DNA of 64,000 nt from Stenopsyche tienmushanensis. Its lineage: Eukaryota > Arthropoda > Insecta > Trichoptera > Stenopsychidae. Position 1 is the first letter of the stretch. Every line of letters begins with the position of its first letter. The stretch is from NCBI GenBank assembly GCA_008973525.1, contig WACJ01000322.1:248001-312000 (forward strand), given 5' to 3'. Shown piece by piece: positions 12,030 to 25,790 of this stretch. The notes below the pieces were generated by a model. That model was not told where the DNA came from, ran no database searches, and was given only the letters and a program-made list of their open reading frames with translations. Both the position numbers and the translations under genes were made by a program.

Positions 12030-15000
12030 TATATTTCTTGAAAAACCTTAAAACTAACTAAGAAAAACTATAAATGGCAATTTTATTAAATGACAACCTG
12101 CAGAATTTTTAAATATATTCTCATCCGAGCAAACATTATTCTATTCTTAAAGGCTTAAAATTTCATTCAATTCGGACTAATCCTGGGAAAGTTGCTATTC
12201 GTCTTGGGTATCCATTGTTGCATTTTGCAATAATGCCAATACCATTTAAATAATTATTGGCCCATTGCATTAGCATTTTGTACAATCACAATTGAAATGA
12301 TTAATGATACGATACATTAACAAGTTCAGATGTTAAATCTTTCAAACGATTGGCGATTCGGACAAGCCAAATATAAAGCAATCACACCATTATTTTTTTT
12401 TAAATTGTGAATTTAATTATGATTTTTGATTGTCTTGCAGTTTTAATACACGATTGAAACTGGTAACACTTGATCTGGCGGACATTCAACAACGAAATTA
12501 TTTGATGGATTTATTGTCTTTATAGTATTTTTATGAGCATTCATGCAGTATTTTAACATTGCATAGCAATCTACTTAATTTTTCTTTAAAAGTATTAATC
12601 ATTTGGCATAAATTTAACGTTTAAGAGTCTTTGGTAAACCTTGAGGCGTTAAATAATACGAGTGAAATCTTGCTTTTTGTTAATTGTAGTATTGTCATTA
12701 CCCTAATCTCTATCCATGAGCATTCCATGGGTATTGTCGCAGGTAGAATTTTCAACACAGAAAAAATTATCCCATGTTGTAATACTTTGAATTCATTACA
12801 TTTTTGTTCGTCAAATATCGATCCAAATTTATTCGTCCATGAAAATATATCGAAATGACTCGTTGAAATATGTTCATCCCGATGTAATTAAAACACCCGA
12901 ATGCCATTATAAATGATCAATTTCAACAGATTTAATGGAAAGGATGCTTTTATTGATATTAAGAATTTTAAGCGAGGACAATTTGGCTGTCGTTGTTTTG
13001 GACTTTGATGATTTACAACCCGGACAGGTAGAAAACGTAACAAACCCAATGTTCGAATCCCGTTATTTCGAAATACATCCCGAGTTGACACCGTCGAAGA
13101 TGATCACGAATTTGTACGATTTTCTTCGATGTTGCGTTTTTTGGATATGAAGTACGTGTGGCGTGATGATGATGGTAATAATGAAGGCAAAGCGTACCGC
13201 TTATGGCCACATCGAGATCGAGAAACGTATAAAAAACAATCAGAGTCGTTTTAGGGCTGTAAACGTATGTATAAAATAAATGAAACGAATCATTTAAACG
13301 CAATAAATTAAGGAAATTTATTACAAATTTTATCGTTTCGTTTATAATTTTTTATATCTACCATCCACCGCCTTTCATCTCCTCTTTTTTCCATCGTTTT
13401 TTGTTCTTGCTTCCCATTCTGTGGAGCTATATCCCGATAGGCCACGGCCGCATGCATATTTATATGTCAGCTTAATCAATGGAATTTAATTATGATTGGG
13501 AGAGATTCTGGTCAATCTCGGCGATAAATTAAAATGCATTTCGGGTTCCAACGACGTTTTAATATCATAAAATCTAAATTTCATAGCAATTGACAGCTGT
13601 CATTTGAATGCACGACAACGAATCATAGACACATTCTATTAAACTATTGTAGAGCATTGCCTAATTGATTATTGAGACATTAGATATGATCTATTTGTAA
13701 CTGTATTTCGTTTAAAACTTAAGCCAATAATAATAAATCATTGCGGTCCGTTTAATTGACGTTTATCAACGATTTTTCTATTTCAAGAATTATATTGCAA
13801 CTAAAATTTATATCATTTTATGTTAATAAAAGGCCCGTTATGCTTCATCCATAATAAATTAAATGCTTGAATTTATTATGACATTTTCATGCGTAAAGTC
13901 GTTATCTACATTAAGCCAATATGTCGAGTATTTTTATATTGAAAACAGTCATGAATTATTTTTAGCATAGCAAAAATTCTTTTATGCTAAACGGTGTGCA
14001 AATCCTGATTTATTTATTTATCTGCTATCTTTTTTTGTATTGTTAATAATATACAAATTGACAATGATCTATCGTATCTACTTTTAAACCTTTTTGGCTA
14101 ATGATACTTAGATTTCCAGGTATATTTTTAAAATAAGAAGCTAACTATCTTTATCATTGAAGAATGCTATTCTCATACAGGCAACCACAATATAATACGA
14201 TCATTTGTTCCTTAAAAATGTCGCATTATGCGAAACATAGAACTTGTTAGATTAGACATCACCACTAATCAACACCATTTTAAATCAAAAATAACATATT
14301 TTGCATTGTATAAATTCTATGAGATATACTTATTCTTGCATATATCGGAAATACCCTTTAAGTTTAGACCCTGCAGGTAGAGCTTAGGTCATTTATAGCC
14401 TTGTTTTTATTAACTTTTCTACATGTTGTATTATTAATTAAAAAATTGATTTGTGTCTGCGATGAATTCGGGTTTGGTCCAACGCGGAATCACTTCTGTG
14501 GAATAATATCATCAGGGATAAACTTTATCACTGTGATTATTTTTATAACCAGACGAATAATTAGCACAAGAGTCCAAATATTGCCGGTTAGAATTTTCGT
14601 TTTAGTCTTCAAATGCCACCGGTTCTTAATGAACATCCACAAAGGACGGCCATATAATTTTTAATTCAAAATAAAAATGGATTTTATTGCTTGTTTTCAA
14701 ATGTTTTTGAATCCCATCAAGGTCGTTTATGGATTTTGTAATAGTCTATAAATTTTTAAACGTCTTTTTATGAAGCCATTCAGCGATTCTCAAAACAAAA
14801 AAATGGATGTAAATTTATACGATAATGCAATTATTTGTATATTGAACGCATCTACAGTCCATGCATAATAGCATCTATAGTCCATAAAATGATTTCCTAT
14901 TGCACAATGGTGATAAATTAAACATATTTTATTATCATATTGTTAGAGAATAACCTTATATTTTCTGTATAAACTATAAAAACGCGCTATAAAATGATGA

Positions 15001-15080
15001 TTAATCAATGTGTTAAAATGTGCTTTTGATCGTCCATAAATTGATGCTGCAAAACAGTAAAAAATGCAATATTTATTACA

Positions 15081-15881
15081 TTAACACATTCCGCGCGAGG
15101 GATATTTGCGAAAATTTGCATTATTAGAAAAAAATCTCACTGAAAAAAAAAAATTTTTTTTGTGCGATTTTTTTTGTGCGATTTCGAATTTATGCGGGTT
15201 TTTAACGCATTTTTTAAAGTACGTATTGAAATATTTTGCATAAAATATAAAATAGATCATCAACAACAATCATGTTGCATTTACAATCGCTGAATTTCGA
15301 TCACACCTTTACGCTATTCTAGTCTAGAATTTTGAAAAAAATGTTTTTTTTGCATTTTTTTTAATGTTTCAACTTTTAAACATATATCATCCAAAGTAAT
15401 TTCTAAAATTCCAATTACTTTCAGATTTATAGCTATTTTAGTGAGGTCTGGTCCTACCAGAATGAAATTTTTAAACGCGTTTTTCTTGAAACTATTTTTT
15501 TCCACACGGTTGACATAATATCTTAAGTTTTAATTAATTGATTTACTTCAAATTGAGTAGAAATCTTTTATATATAATCTTCTATCGTTTCTACCAGATT
15601 AATATCAAAATTTAATTTTAAACCATTTAAAAAAATTAAAACTGAAAATGTCATTTTTTAATTTCTTGATTTTATATTAATTTTTTTTGTGCGATTTTAA
15701 ATGTATTTTTTATATATGTTTTTTTTAAGTTATGCGATTTTAAAAATCCATAAAATGCATCTATACTTTTTCTATGTAAGTCAGCTTTTTTGTGAGATTT
15801 TCTCTTCACGGATGCGTCTCCCGTGTCTACCGATAATACCCAAAAGACGTACATATGAGTAACCCGACAGCAATATGTTAA
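15081..15881. mobile_element. Family A TTAA-flanked (piggyBac-type) element, 0.8 kb, with repeat F nested inside
   Basis: It is flanked by TTAA at 15081-15084 and 15878-15881. The left end starts TTAACACATTCCGCGCGAGG. The right end on the other strand starts TTAACATATTGCTGTCGGGT, related to other family A ends with the GTCGGGTTACGCAT motif. The interior holds poly-T-rich GTGCGATT blocks and a copy of repeat F (about 15315-15655). No transposase was seen. Confidence 0.65.
15315..15655 (+). repeat. Repeat F, copy 1, nested in the family A element
   Basis: It starts at TTCTAGTCTAGAATTTTG and continues through GCTATTTTAGTGAGGTCTGG and CTACCAGATTAATATC. It is the reverse complement of 25175-25555. 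The inner edge is a short palindrome, TCTAGTCTAGA. Class unknown. Confidence 0.6.
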
Positions 15882-16189
15882 GATATTATTAAATGGCTAT
15901 AACTTTATATAAATCTGTGATATAATAAACTATTCAACGCGTGCATCTTTGACACATCAAACGATTTCTTAGTCACATCTTTGTAACGATTTTAGCACAT
16001 TCAATCATATGCATATTTCAGCAAAATAATTTCGAAATGCGCTCTTATATTATAGCTTTCAAATGACATAAAATATTTTATGTACATGTATTCGATGACA
16101 GGTCGAAAAAATGGATGACACTATCCATCTATTATAGCATTTTCTAAAGATTGATATGTTTGTAAATGAAATATTTTTCGAATGAGGCA

Positions 16190-16930
16190 TCTGTCGATCC
16201 AGTTTTTTCGGTTTCGGCCGAGAAGAATAGGCGAGATTATTGTCAGCGTTCGTCATCCTCAGGTATGACACAATCTTCGAGGTTGTTTAATTGAGAAATT
16301 AGTCGGCACAGATCTTCGCATTGAATCTCGAACGTTTCTCACACTAATTTCTCGCACTATTGACACGTTTTAATTTTTGAGCCGCGATGCATAGTGTTAA
16401 AATCAATATGGCACTATTGCGTATGCTCTCTATAATGCGTCTCTTATATGAAATCAATGCATCGAAGTTTCTCATATATATCCCCCGAACAAAGAGATTC
16501 ACTATGCTGTGCTTAAACGTGACTTTAAATGTTTAGAGCCGAGGCGATAATTTCCATGGCAAACGGCTCGGAATATCTATACTGGAGCATCTCTCGGAGC
16601 CCTACGATTGATATGAGTTCTTCGAACGGTGTCGATTTCGGATTTTTTCTTAGAAAGTTTTATAAAATGCGGCAATGGTCGCCCTGTGTTCGCGCCTCTC
16701 TCGTAACGAGATGGGGATTATGGGAGATTCGATTAGAGACAGCTTCTTCCTCCCCTATTTACGACGAGCCTGTTCACCCCGCTTCTTTCTATTCCGCTTA
16801 ATCGGTCAACTCATCGGCCAAATATACAGGCTTATTCGACCATGGTTATCTATCTCATTTTGTCCTTTGAGAGGAGATTTTACGCGAAAGAAATTAAATC
16901 TTATCCCTTTGATACCGGACCCGTGACTTA
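16190..16930. other. GC-richer, apparently single-copy island
   Basis: Overlapping frames at 16529-16801 and 16675-16926 reach 90 codons but show no domain, and the two reading frames overlap without either looking coding. No repeat-family match. Confidence 0.25.
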
Positions 16931-18184
16931 GAGAAACAATTATGAACACTCCTTTATCCCAGTGTGCGAAAGCTAATCTCTAAATGAGTCTATAATTTGA
17001 GACCGACATTGTTATTATTGCAAAATTTTAACCATTCCATAAGAATCTTAGATCTCCAAATATATTGTCAAACCAAGTATCATATTTCATAACACAATAA
17101 TTTATTAAAATATAAGCATATTATATGCTATCTATTAATGAAAATCAATAGCTATTTAACTATATTTTTATAGACTAATTCCTATGATTATGTATTAAAG
17201 ACGGCATCGATTTTGTAACATGTTACGCACACAGAAGCTTAATATTTTATGAGATTTAAATTGAAGTGGTTTATTTAAATTTATTCTATGGCTTTATGTC
17301 CAATGGAAAAATAAGTGTTCCGATCAAATTTCTCATAGCCTCGATGGATTCTTGGAGTCTTTTGGAATTATCTTCCGTTTTGTCGTATGTAATAGCACCC
17401 CATTTGGACATCCGAAGTCCTTTGGGAACAATCAGAGCTGAACTAAGTAATCCCCTCTTTTAACAGAAAATAATCATCACAAAGCCTTCGACAGCAGCTT
17501 CGTTGTCGATATAATGCCTATGGACATGCGTATAACAATAATATATTTAAAGTGATTAAATTAACGGTTTCGAGCCAAGAGTCGCTATATATCTAGGGAA
17601 ACTTAGATGTCTTGTTAATAACAGTTTGACACCCCTTTTTAGGTTGACAATGACTAATGTTCCGAATGAAGAATCGTTCTCGGTAGCATTGAACCAACTC
17701 TCAATATATTTACGCGAACATTGGTGGCATTGCTTGTTTCTCGCTTGGATTTTTTGTATTTTATTTTTTCCATGGCAGTTCCTGATCGCATTTGATCCGA
17801 TATACGATCGTTACGGTCGTGCCATGATCTTTTATGTTAAAATCCGGTCGCCTTTCACATGCCTATTAAAAAATATGTTTATAATTACCTATCAGTCTGT
17901 GAATATTGATTGCGTTTTTGTTTCTTGATCGGAAATGATCTATATAGTGTAATGCTTTTTTTTCCACCGTTCGTTGTGATAAATTAAAAATTCTGATTGA
18001 TAGCATTCAGAATTTACCCAGTATCCAATTTGCCCCGAAGATCTATTCGTATATTGTTAAGTGCGGGTATACAAATTAGGTTCCTCGTCCTAAGACAGCG
18101 CTCGGCAACCTTTGTTGAAAGCACATTATCGAATAACGATCAATACGTATTAATATTGATATTGATACAATTGATTCAGGACTT

Positions 18185-18560
18185 CGAACCGTTTTTTTTT
18201 TCATCTCGGTATTCATTCCAGTTCAGTTCCGAACATTTTTATTGGTTCGATTACGGTTTTTTATTCCGGAAAATTTAACGGTTTTCGGTTCAGTTCGGTT
18301 TAATTTATATAAAAAAAAACTTGTTTTCTAGCATCATTTAAAATATTTTATTCCTACTTTTATAACTAGAGTGGAAGTGTGGGAGTTCCAGTTTTTTTTA
18401 ACAGTCCCACATTGATTCAACAAGACAATTAATGGGATGATCAAAGAGCAAAGATACAGTTTTATCAGATGAATACAAATGTCGAATGTCATATATTTCG
18501 AATTGATTTCGGTTTTCGTTTTCGGTTCAGTTCCAAAGCAAAGGATGACATAATCCGGAC
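18185..18560 (+). repeat. Repeat E, copy 3
   Basis: It has CGGTTTTCGGTTCAGTTCGG near 18281 and TTTCGGTTTTCGTTTTCGGT near 18508, with the associated GTGGGAGTTCCAG and CAACAAGACAATTAATGG blocks between. Confidence 0.4.
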
Positions 18561-19810
18561 CAATAGAGATTCAATAAACAATAATTAATTAATAAAATAA
18601 GATAATGTCTCCAAATTGAATTAAGAGTGGCAATTATGATCAACGCAAGTCTTCATATTTTTAAAACCACTCACTGTTTAAAAATACTATGAGCTTCAGC
18701 TTAGAGCAAATATATGCATCTTAAGAGCTTTGAAAGATTTTTTCGATTAAATATGTAATAATCATCAATTGTAACTTCACCTTCAAACAAATTTAGAGAT
18801 AGTTTCTATTCGTTTTGGATCGTCATTATAGCATTTCTTGATGCTGCAATTTTCATTGAAACGATGAATCTTGCGACGATGTTTGCTTTCTTAATTTTAA
18901 TTAGGTCGAGTCGTATATAAAATTAAATTTGATTTAACAAGCGCACTGTTATCGCCGTTTAAACCTAATAATTTAATTAAATTGAGAGTTTATCGTTGAA
19001 TTTGACGTTTTATGTCAGGACGTTAAGAGCGAACCTTTGCCGTAATAAGAAATCGACGTAATAAAATCGGGTAAGATGAGACTCGGGGATGGCTGGAATT
19101 GGAAAGGGCTGAACGAAAGGTTGGTCATCCCTGGGCGCATAGCATATCGCATAGTCACAATGTAGACTCGCACGATGGGAATTAACATATTCAGCGGCCG
19201 CCCACCCTGTAGGGCGGGGCAGCACGATTTAACGCGTTATTATTTGAATTCCACCCGATTTAATTTCTCTGTTAATTAATCACCCCTTGGGCCCGTTGTT
19301 GGCTGCAGACGGATCCTATGACATGCTTAGATCCCGAGTTGTAATATATACTTCTGCTAACTGTATTTTAATATTGTTTGAGCATTTTGTAGAAGTTATG
19401 ATAATATATATTTAAAATAACTGATGGTCTCCTATTCATTATCATCATGATGATTATGCCAATTGAATTGTCTTCATTTCAAGCCATCCAATCTAATACA
19501 TTCCTATTGAATTGACAGTGTTAAAGATACTTAATTTTAAATTCATCTCATTATTTTTTTTAATGTTTCACCGATATTTTTAATACTTAATTCCACTTAT
19601 ATCCTTATATCAAATTGATTATTAAATAACGGGTATGCATACTATAAATTATATGAAGAAAGCTTTCCAGATATGAATTGGAATCGGTTGATTCGTATCA
19701 TTCTATTAAAAATAATCAGCAAAGAATACTAGGAAAAAATAGTAAGGATTTTTGTATTTTTGCTCATGAAGTCCAAATTCCCTTAAATCGAAGAGGTTGA
19801 AAAACTTATT

Positions 19811-19927
19811 CTTAACACACTTTAAATGGGCTTATAACTTTTTTTTTTTTAAATTGCGATAAAAATACCTTAAACGAGGAAGAAGAGTATGTAAAAAATA
19901 TCCTACGAACTTATTGAGTAATGTGTT
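19811..19927. mobile_element. Family M MITE, copy 2, left side decayed
   Basis: The right end is intact (TATCCTACGAACTTATTGAG then TAATGTGT). The left side (CTTAACACACTTTAAATGGG) is only faintly related. Confidence 0.5.
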
Positions 19928-21426
19928 TGTGCTACTTATCTCGCATTATAATTGCAATGACTAGTCGTCCCGCCTAAATTGTGTTAATAATACTGTGTAA
20001 ATTAAGAGATGATGATATCGGTGAATCTTCAGATTAGTAAATCTAGTTAATTCAACCTCCAATAAGTCTTTGTCTTAGTATTTATCTTGGTTCAAAAGTT
20101 GCTATTTATGATTAAATTTAAAAAAAAGCTTCCATCAGGATAATCCAGTATTTTGTAGTATTTTAAAAGCAGGAACGACTATATTTGTATTCGAAGAAGA
20201 TTTAAATCAATTTTGCTATCAAACTTGGCTCATACTATGTGTGCAAATTATATATAGTCACGGTGAATGACTTGAAACCAGTAGTCAACTACTAAATAAA
20301 CGAATGGTATCATACGACGTTCCCACTGTCTCGGTTATTTTGTTTGTAATTCGCATCTCTTGGGTGTTAATTTTCTTTGTTGCGCCGTGTGGGAGATGAA
20401 AGGCCAACATCCTCACCCAGGAGATCTTTCATACACAACGGGAAGTATCGAAATCATTTTTTTACCCAACGTGGCTATGATATTTGTAAGCGATCCCTGC
20501 TCGACCCAAAGCATCGGGGTCGAACAGGTCGAGATCGATCGAATTCATGATCTATTTTCATCGCCGTATAATTCTTCTTTATTACAATTATGCCCGGTAA
20601 CCTCCGTCGGGGAATCGTCTTAATATAGACGCATTAACATTATGTCGAAATAAATATTTGGGGTGTCTCCTGGTGATATAAATAGAAGTGCGGCACGCTC
20701 CCTTTGGACGCTCCCCTTGCATTATTTCTATTCATATGTATGAAAAAAGTTTACAAATATATCGAATATAACCGAAATCTCCGGGGCGGGAAATCCGTTC
20801 TGGATTGTAACCGGTTTCGCAACATCGACATCGATAATTAATACACATTTCGTATGTAATCCCTTCTTTTTCGAATTCGGGCGACGTTCGTCATTGTAAA
20901 ATTGCATTTTATTTAAATAATTCGGATGCTTAAACGATGCATCCCTGCGCACTAAAGTGCACGTCGAACGAACACTTACGGACAGATTCCCTTTAATTGG
21001 ATATAATCATGTTATTAAAATAATGTTCTGAATTTCTTAGAAAACTGTCTATATAATGATGCAATTTCCTTCCGTTATACATATGTTCATGTACTCGCTT
21101 TCGACGTGCGATTCGTAGAAAACTGTCTCAAAGACAATGGTCTCATTAAGAAGTTCAAATACAAGACAACTGAAAATATTTTCTTCTTAGATTGACCTAT
21201 TTGGAGATCCCCGAGACCCTGAATAGAAGTTGCTGTGCAGGATCTAGGTTGAATATCAAATTATTTCTATTGCTCATGACTGTATTCATCCATTTTACGT
21301 CCGTCAAACGTTTGTTCTCCTATTATTTAAAATCAATAACATTTTAAAAAAGGCAACTAAAAACTGTATTTATATTATTTTTACATCTTTTTTTTAGAAT
21401 TCAAACAAAATTATTGGTAAAATAGC

Positions 21427-21546
21427 TAACACATCAATCAATAAATTCGTAGGATTTTTTTCATTTAAAACTATTTTCTTCTTTATTTGAAGTTATTTTT
21501 TGCGTAAATTCGTAAAAATATCCTACAAACTTATTGAGTGATGATT
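21427..21546. mobile_element. Family M MITE, copy 3
   Basis: The left end is TAACACATCAATCAATAAAT then TCGTAGGATTTTTT. The right end is ATCCTACAAACTTATTGAGT. The middle (TTTCTTCTTTATTTGAAGTT) matches copy 1. Confidence 0.7.
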
Positions 21547-21760
21547 ATGCTATGCTGAGTGCATTTCGAATGAAGAATGTTATTTAAATTACAAATACAA
21601 TGATGATCCTCTGTTTGCGCGAATTTTTTTTTGCACGCCCTTGAAATAACACGGTCCAATTTTTTTAAAGATTTGGCTTAAACACGGTTAAAAAACTTTT
21701 CCAATGTTATATTGCACAAATAAGCATTTTCTTTTGGGCATATCGGATGTATATATATAC

Positions 21761-22213
21761 ACTTGGGTCTGTTTTTACGCGAATTTGAAGTTACGCGGTA
21801 TTCAAAAGGACAAAGCTTTTTTTATGCGAATTCGCATTAAAAAAAATTAAAATATTCACAGCAGTACAAGTTACAGCCGTTATAATGTGGGCGATGGTCG
21901 AACGGAATTGTATTTTAAATATGGCAACTCTTTTCAAAAGCTTAAGAATTGCATTTGTATGATCATCGAGTAAAACAGACTTTAGTTAAGCAATTCTAAG
22001 ATAAATATGTAGTGTTTTTGTTTATATTATTTTTTTATAAACTTTTTTTATGCGATTTTTGGTACATTCTACCACATTGATTTGAAGTTATGCGGTTTTT
22101 AAAAATAATTAAACATATCCTTCAGTTTTCTATGTAGTTCAAGCCTTTTTAATGCGATTTTTTTATATGCGACTCTCCATGTAACGTATCTATCGCATAA
22201 AAACAGACCTAAG
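21761..22213 (-). mobile_element. Family K MITE, copy 3 (about 450 bp, inverted)
   Basis: The ends are ACTTGGGTCTGTTTTTACGC and ATCGCATAAAAACAGACCTA. The interior is the reverse complement of copy 1 (for example ATGATCATCGAGTAAAACAG against its counterpart near 3045). Confidence 0.78.
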
Positions 22214-22362
22214 AATTTCAACATTCCAGCCACTATATATAGTTTTACATAAATTATTTCAGTCTTTTTTAATATCATATTCACGTAATTTAGTTTTTAG
22301 CATTTGTCAAGTCCCCAGTAATATATACAGATACATATGTCAATACAACAACGTCAATATCA

Positions 22363-22382
22363 TGATACACATGTTGTATCAT
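22363..22382. promoter_or_regulatory. Palindromic motif, first of a pair
   Basis: TGATACACATGTTGTATCA is a near-perfect inverted repeat. The same arrangement, with an upstream ACATATGT and CAATAT, recurs at 23432-23450. It could be a binding site for a dimeric factor, or a remnant of a repeat. Confidence 0.3.
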
Positions 22383-22441
22383 CGAGCATGAAATAGTTTC
22401 AATACCTACGTAAATTAAAGTCGTTAACCTTTCCTTTACCG

Positions 22442-22560
22442 TGCTAAAAACACCCGCGCGCTACCATGATATATATTTGGTACACCATATGAAATTATGA
22501 ACCCCGTATCTATTATATTCCATATAGATATTCCCATTATTTGAGTCGAGTTGTAGTAAA
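22442..22560 (+). repeat. Repeat H fragment, copy 4
   Basis: ACACCCGCGCGCTACCATGA, TTTGGTACACCATATGAAAT and CCGTATCTATTATATTCCAT match 56776-56890 within copy 3. Confidence 0.6.
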
Positions 22561-23431
22561 CACATCATGGTCAATGAGAGGTTAATATACATAGTTTTTT
22601 TTTTCTGGATTTGCACGTTTCCTGTTTGCATTGTGGCATAATGATGGAATCTATCATGTAGACCGGCTTTAGAGATTTGTAGCTCTTTTTCCAGATCATC
22701 GCCTTTATATAACAAGCTATTGATGATGGACACCGATTTTTTTCCCATTGATATCCAACAATGCGGCGCGTGGTCTTCCCCGTTTAGGGGAGGCCACAAT
22801 GCTTGTTTATTTACTGCATTATTCGAAATCTGAAGCGCACCTTCCCTTTACGTCATCGGGGATGATTTAAAACATCGTCGGATCTGGATCGACTCGGATC
22901 GAAGTCTTCGAACTTCGGGCTTCGTCATCCATGCACGAGGAATTATTCACACCTTAGCGTCGAGATCAGAGTTTTTTTGGACGGTCTCCATTGTCGCTTC
23001 CCGTGTGTGCGAGTTAAATAAAACTGCGTATATAAACACGTATATTTCCTATTCAGACGCCCTTTTGTGTGTTTTTCATTGTTGGCGAACAATGGGTTCG
23101 AACGGGGAGCCACTTGCGGTTAAGGGGTCACCTCTTGTTCATTATAGGCCTATAATGTTTATATGTCAATAGAAGCAAAGGTGTCTTGATTTGTTTCGCT
23201 TCGTGTCACACATTGACAATATCGAAATTTCGGGCTCGTCTGTTTGAACGAGATATTGTCACGCCTAGTTCCTTATCGCGGAATGTTTGGCGATGATTTA
23301 GATCGATGGAATCGATACTTTTTGGATCGTTCAATTCGTTTGAGATCAATCGTCGATTTAATTAGTAGAGGCTGTATTTTCAAATTTGATACATATGTAG
23401 CACCATCCGCAAATAACGATTGGCAATATTC

Positions 23432-23450
23432 TGATACAAATGTTGTATCA
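23432..23450. promoter_or_regulatory. Palindromic motif, second of a pair
   Basis: TGATACAAATGTTGTATCA differs from the 22363 motif at one position and shares the upstream ACATATGT and CAATAT spacing elements. Confidence 0.3.
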
Positions 23451-24639
23451 TCTATATAAATCGTTAAATCCATATTTGTTTACTCCTGATTTTCATATAA
23501 GATCAATCAGTCGAATCTTGTATTTAGGGATTTGTTCATCGATGTCCTTCATTATGGTGATATTTCCATATATGCTCATTTATAAACTGAAGTTTGTGCT
23601 TTAATTATAAGAGGCTGTATTGTATAGGGTCGATTTGTCAAGCTTCGTTCTACATATTTCGAATTGCGTAATCTCCAAGACCGGAATTTCTACATGAGCA
23701 TTGTTAACGCGACGAGAGATGCGATGTGAACGATTTCTATTAAAGTCATTTGAACTCTCGCACACAATGAAGATTTGCAGGTATTTCAATATGAATGCCG
23801 ATGAACGAAGGACAAAACTTATGCAAATCCTACAACTTCTGAGAAACTACGGCCATTTTACTCCTAGAGCGTTCCCATGGAGATCCATCGCAGGCGCAGA
23901 AAATGCAACATTATGATCGTCCAAATGCACCCCGCGTAGATTATTATGGACACTTCATTAGTTTCGGTCAGTTAGGGGAGGACGCAATTACAACCCCTGT
24001 GAGAAAATTGCGCTTTTAATCTCCCCCAATTGTTTCGGAACGAGAAATCCGCGTTTGATTAGTCATTTTAATGAATTCGAGATAATGCCGGCGTTTTGTC
24101 GGTTGACTGTGTATTTTAGCGAACAAAGCCGTCGTTGTGCGAACTTTTTGTTTTACAGCCGATGTACCGTACAGTGCGCGTAAAACAATGTCAAACGAAT
24201 TAAAAATTATGTACAGCAACCTCAATTGTGACTATTAATTTGCTCAACGGACATGTTTATTGCGATTTCCACATTAGCTTGCCTCGTGATAAGGTTCGAT
24301 AGTGCTCAGTACAGGTGGTAATTATTATAAATTTATATATTTCAAGGAATCGCAACTTCGATAAAGGCGCATGAAAAATGAGAAAGAAACGAGAACTGTG
24401 TCAATAGTAACTTCTTTTTATTTGTATTTTGCCATTTTCTTTTAGACAATATGTTTTGCGGAATTCGTCGCAAATGATCGACCTTCGCGGTTTTTTCGCA
24501 ATAAATGATGATTAATACAAGTAACGAGTGTTGAAATTAGTCCACATTTTTTGATATGATGATAAAAACCAATCTAATACCATGGTATCTTTCTTAATAC
24601 AAATATCTTTGTTAATTCAAATAGTACGGATAGTTGCCT

Positions 24640-24920
24640 ATTTTAAGCTGGACTTTTCGAGGAATGTCGAGGTTCACATCCAAAGTTCTAAAGATTTATA
24701 TCGGTTCGGTTACGGCTTAAGTTCCAAAAAAATAAAGGTTTTCGGTTCACCTTTAAATGATTCATTTGTAATCAACTAGAAGTAAATGTAAATTATTAAA
24801 CAATGCGATATTGATTGGCTGAAAATTTGATAGTCTCAGCTCGGATTATATATAACAATAGGTAGCAAATTTATATCTAGTAGTCTCAATCTGGGTACAT
24901 AACAAATATATGGAAAGAGA
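24640..24920 (+). repeat. Repeat E, copy 4
   Basis: ATCGGTTCGGTTACGGCTTA, AGGTTTTCGGTTCACC and AGTCTCAATCTGGGTACATA occur in the family order. Confidence 0.4.
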
Positions 24921-25174
24921 TGAGCTTAAAAGTGTATTTTTAAATTCGCTAAAAAAAAGAAACAATATTTTTAATATATGTATATATTTATAACCTGGTA
25001 GTGTAAGGGGTAAAAACAGGGCGTTTTCTTGTTGACACGATTTCAACCCTTCTAATCATTTAAAATTAAAATAATAAAAATATTCTTAATTAATAAATAT
25101 GTGGCTATAGTTCTTACCTCAAAAATAAATATTGTATTATCATGTATCAAATGGTGATAGTTTAAAAAAACGTC

Positions 25175-25555
25175 ATTTTTTGGCCTTAGTTTTTCTGTTT
25201 TTATTTTTTTTTAAATGGTTAAAAATTTAATTTCGACATAAATCTGGTAGGAACAATAAAGGGTTTTATTAAAAAGGTTTTCATTTAAATTTGAAGTAAA
25301 TAAATTGATTATAACTTGAGATATCATGTCAACCGTGTTGAAAAAAGTAGTTTCAAGAAAAACGCATTTAGAGATTTCATTCTGAAAGGACTGGCTTAGT
25401 TACCGCCTTACTAAAATAGCTATAAATTCGTAAATAAATGGAGTTTTGAAAATATTTTTAGAGGATATATTCTTAAAAGTCTTATCTTTGAAAATATGCA
25501 AAAAAATAAAATGTTTTTTTTTTTAAAATTCTAGACTAGAATACCCCCCTTAAAT
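25175..25555 (-). repeat. Repeat F, copy 2
   Basis: It is the reverse complement of 15315-15655 with similar length and order of motifs: ACATAAATCTGGTAGGAACA, ATGTCAACCGTGTTGAAAAA, then AAAATTCTAGACTAGAAT at the right edge. Here it is not inside a family A element. Confidence 0.6.
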
Positions 25556-25589
25556 GATTAACATCCAAGGTTTCGAACAGTTATTTTTT

Positions 25590-25790
25590 TTAAATTTCGG
25601 TTTTAGTTCCAGAAAAATAACGGTTTTCAGTTCAGTTTTAAAATTACAAGCTGGAATCAAATCAACCAAACTCTCTTTTGCATAAATCGTCTATCAAACC
25701 GAAAAAAACAATATTTTTAAACCGGTTAAATTCCGATTTTATTCTGACAAAAATAACGGTTTTTAGTTCAGTTCTGGTTCGAAGCCCTAT
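25590..25790 (+). repeat. Repeat E, copy 5, partial
   Basis: AATAACGGTTTTCAGTTCAG and AATAACGGTTTTTAGTTCAG each follow a TTCCAGAAA or TTCTGACAAA segment, so the tail motif is duplicated here. Confidence 0.4.

Noticed and set aside
16245..16265. CATCCTCAG|GTATGA as a third ratchet point
   Set aside because: The donor lacks the +5 G and the pyrimidine tract is short and interrupted.
22461..22799. 112-codon minus-strand open frame
   Set aside because: Its C-terminal half is a repeat H fragment; the rest has no motif.
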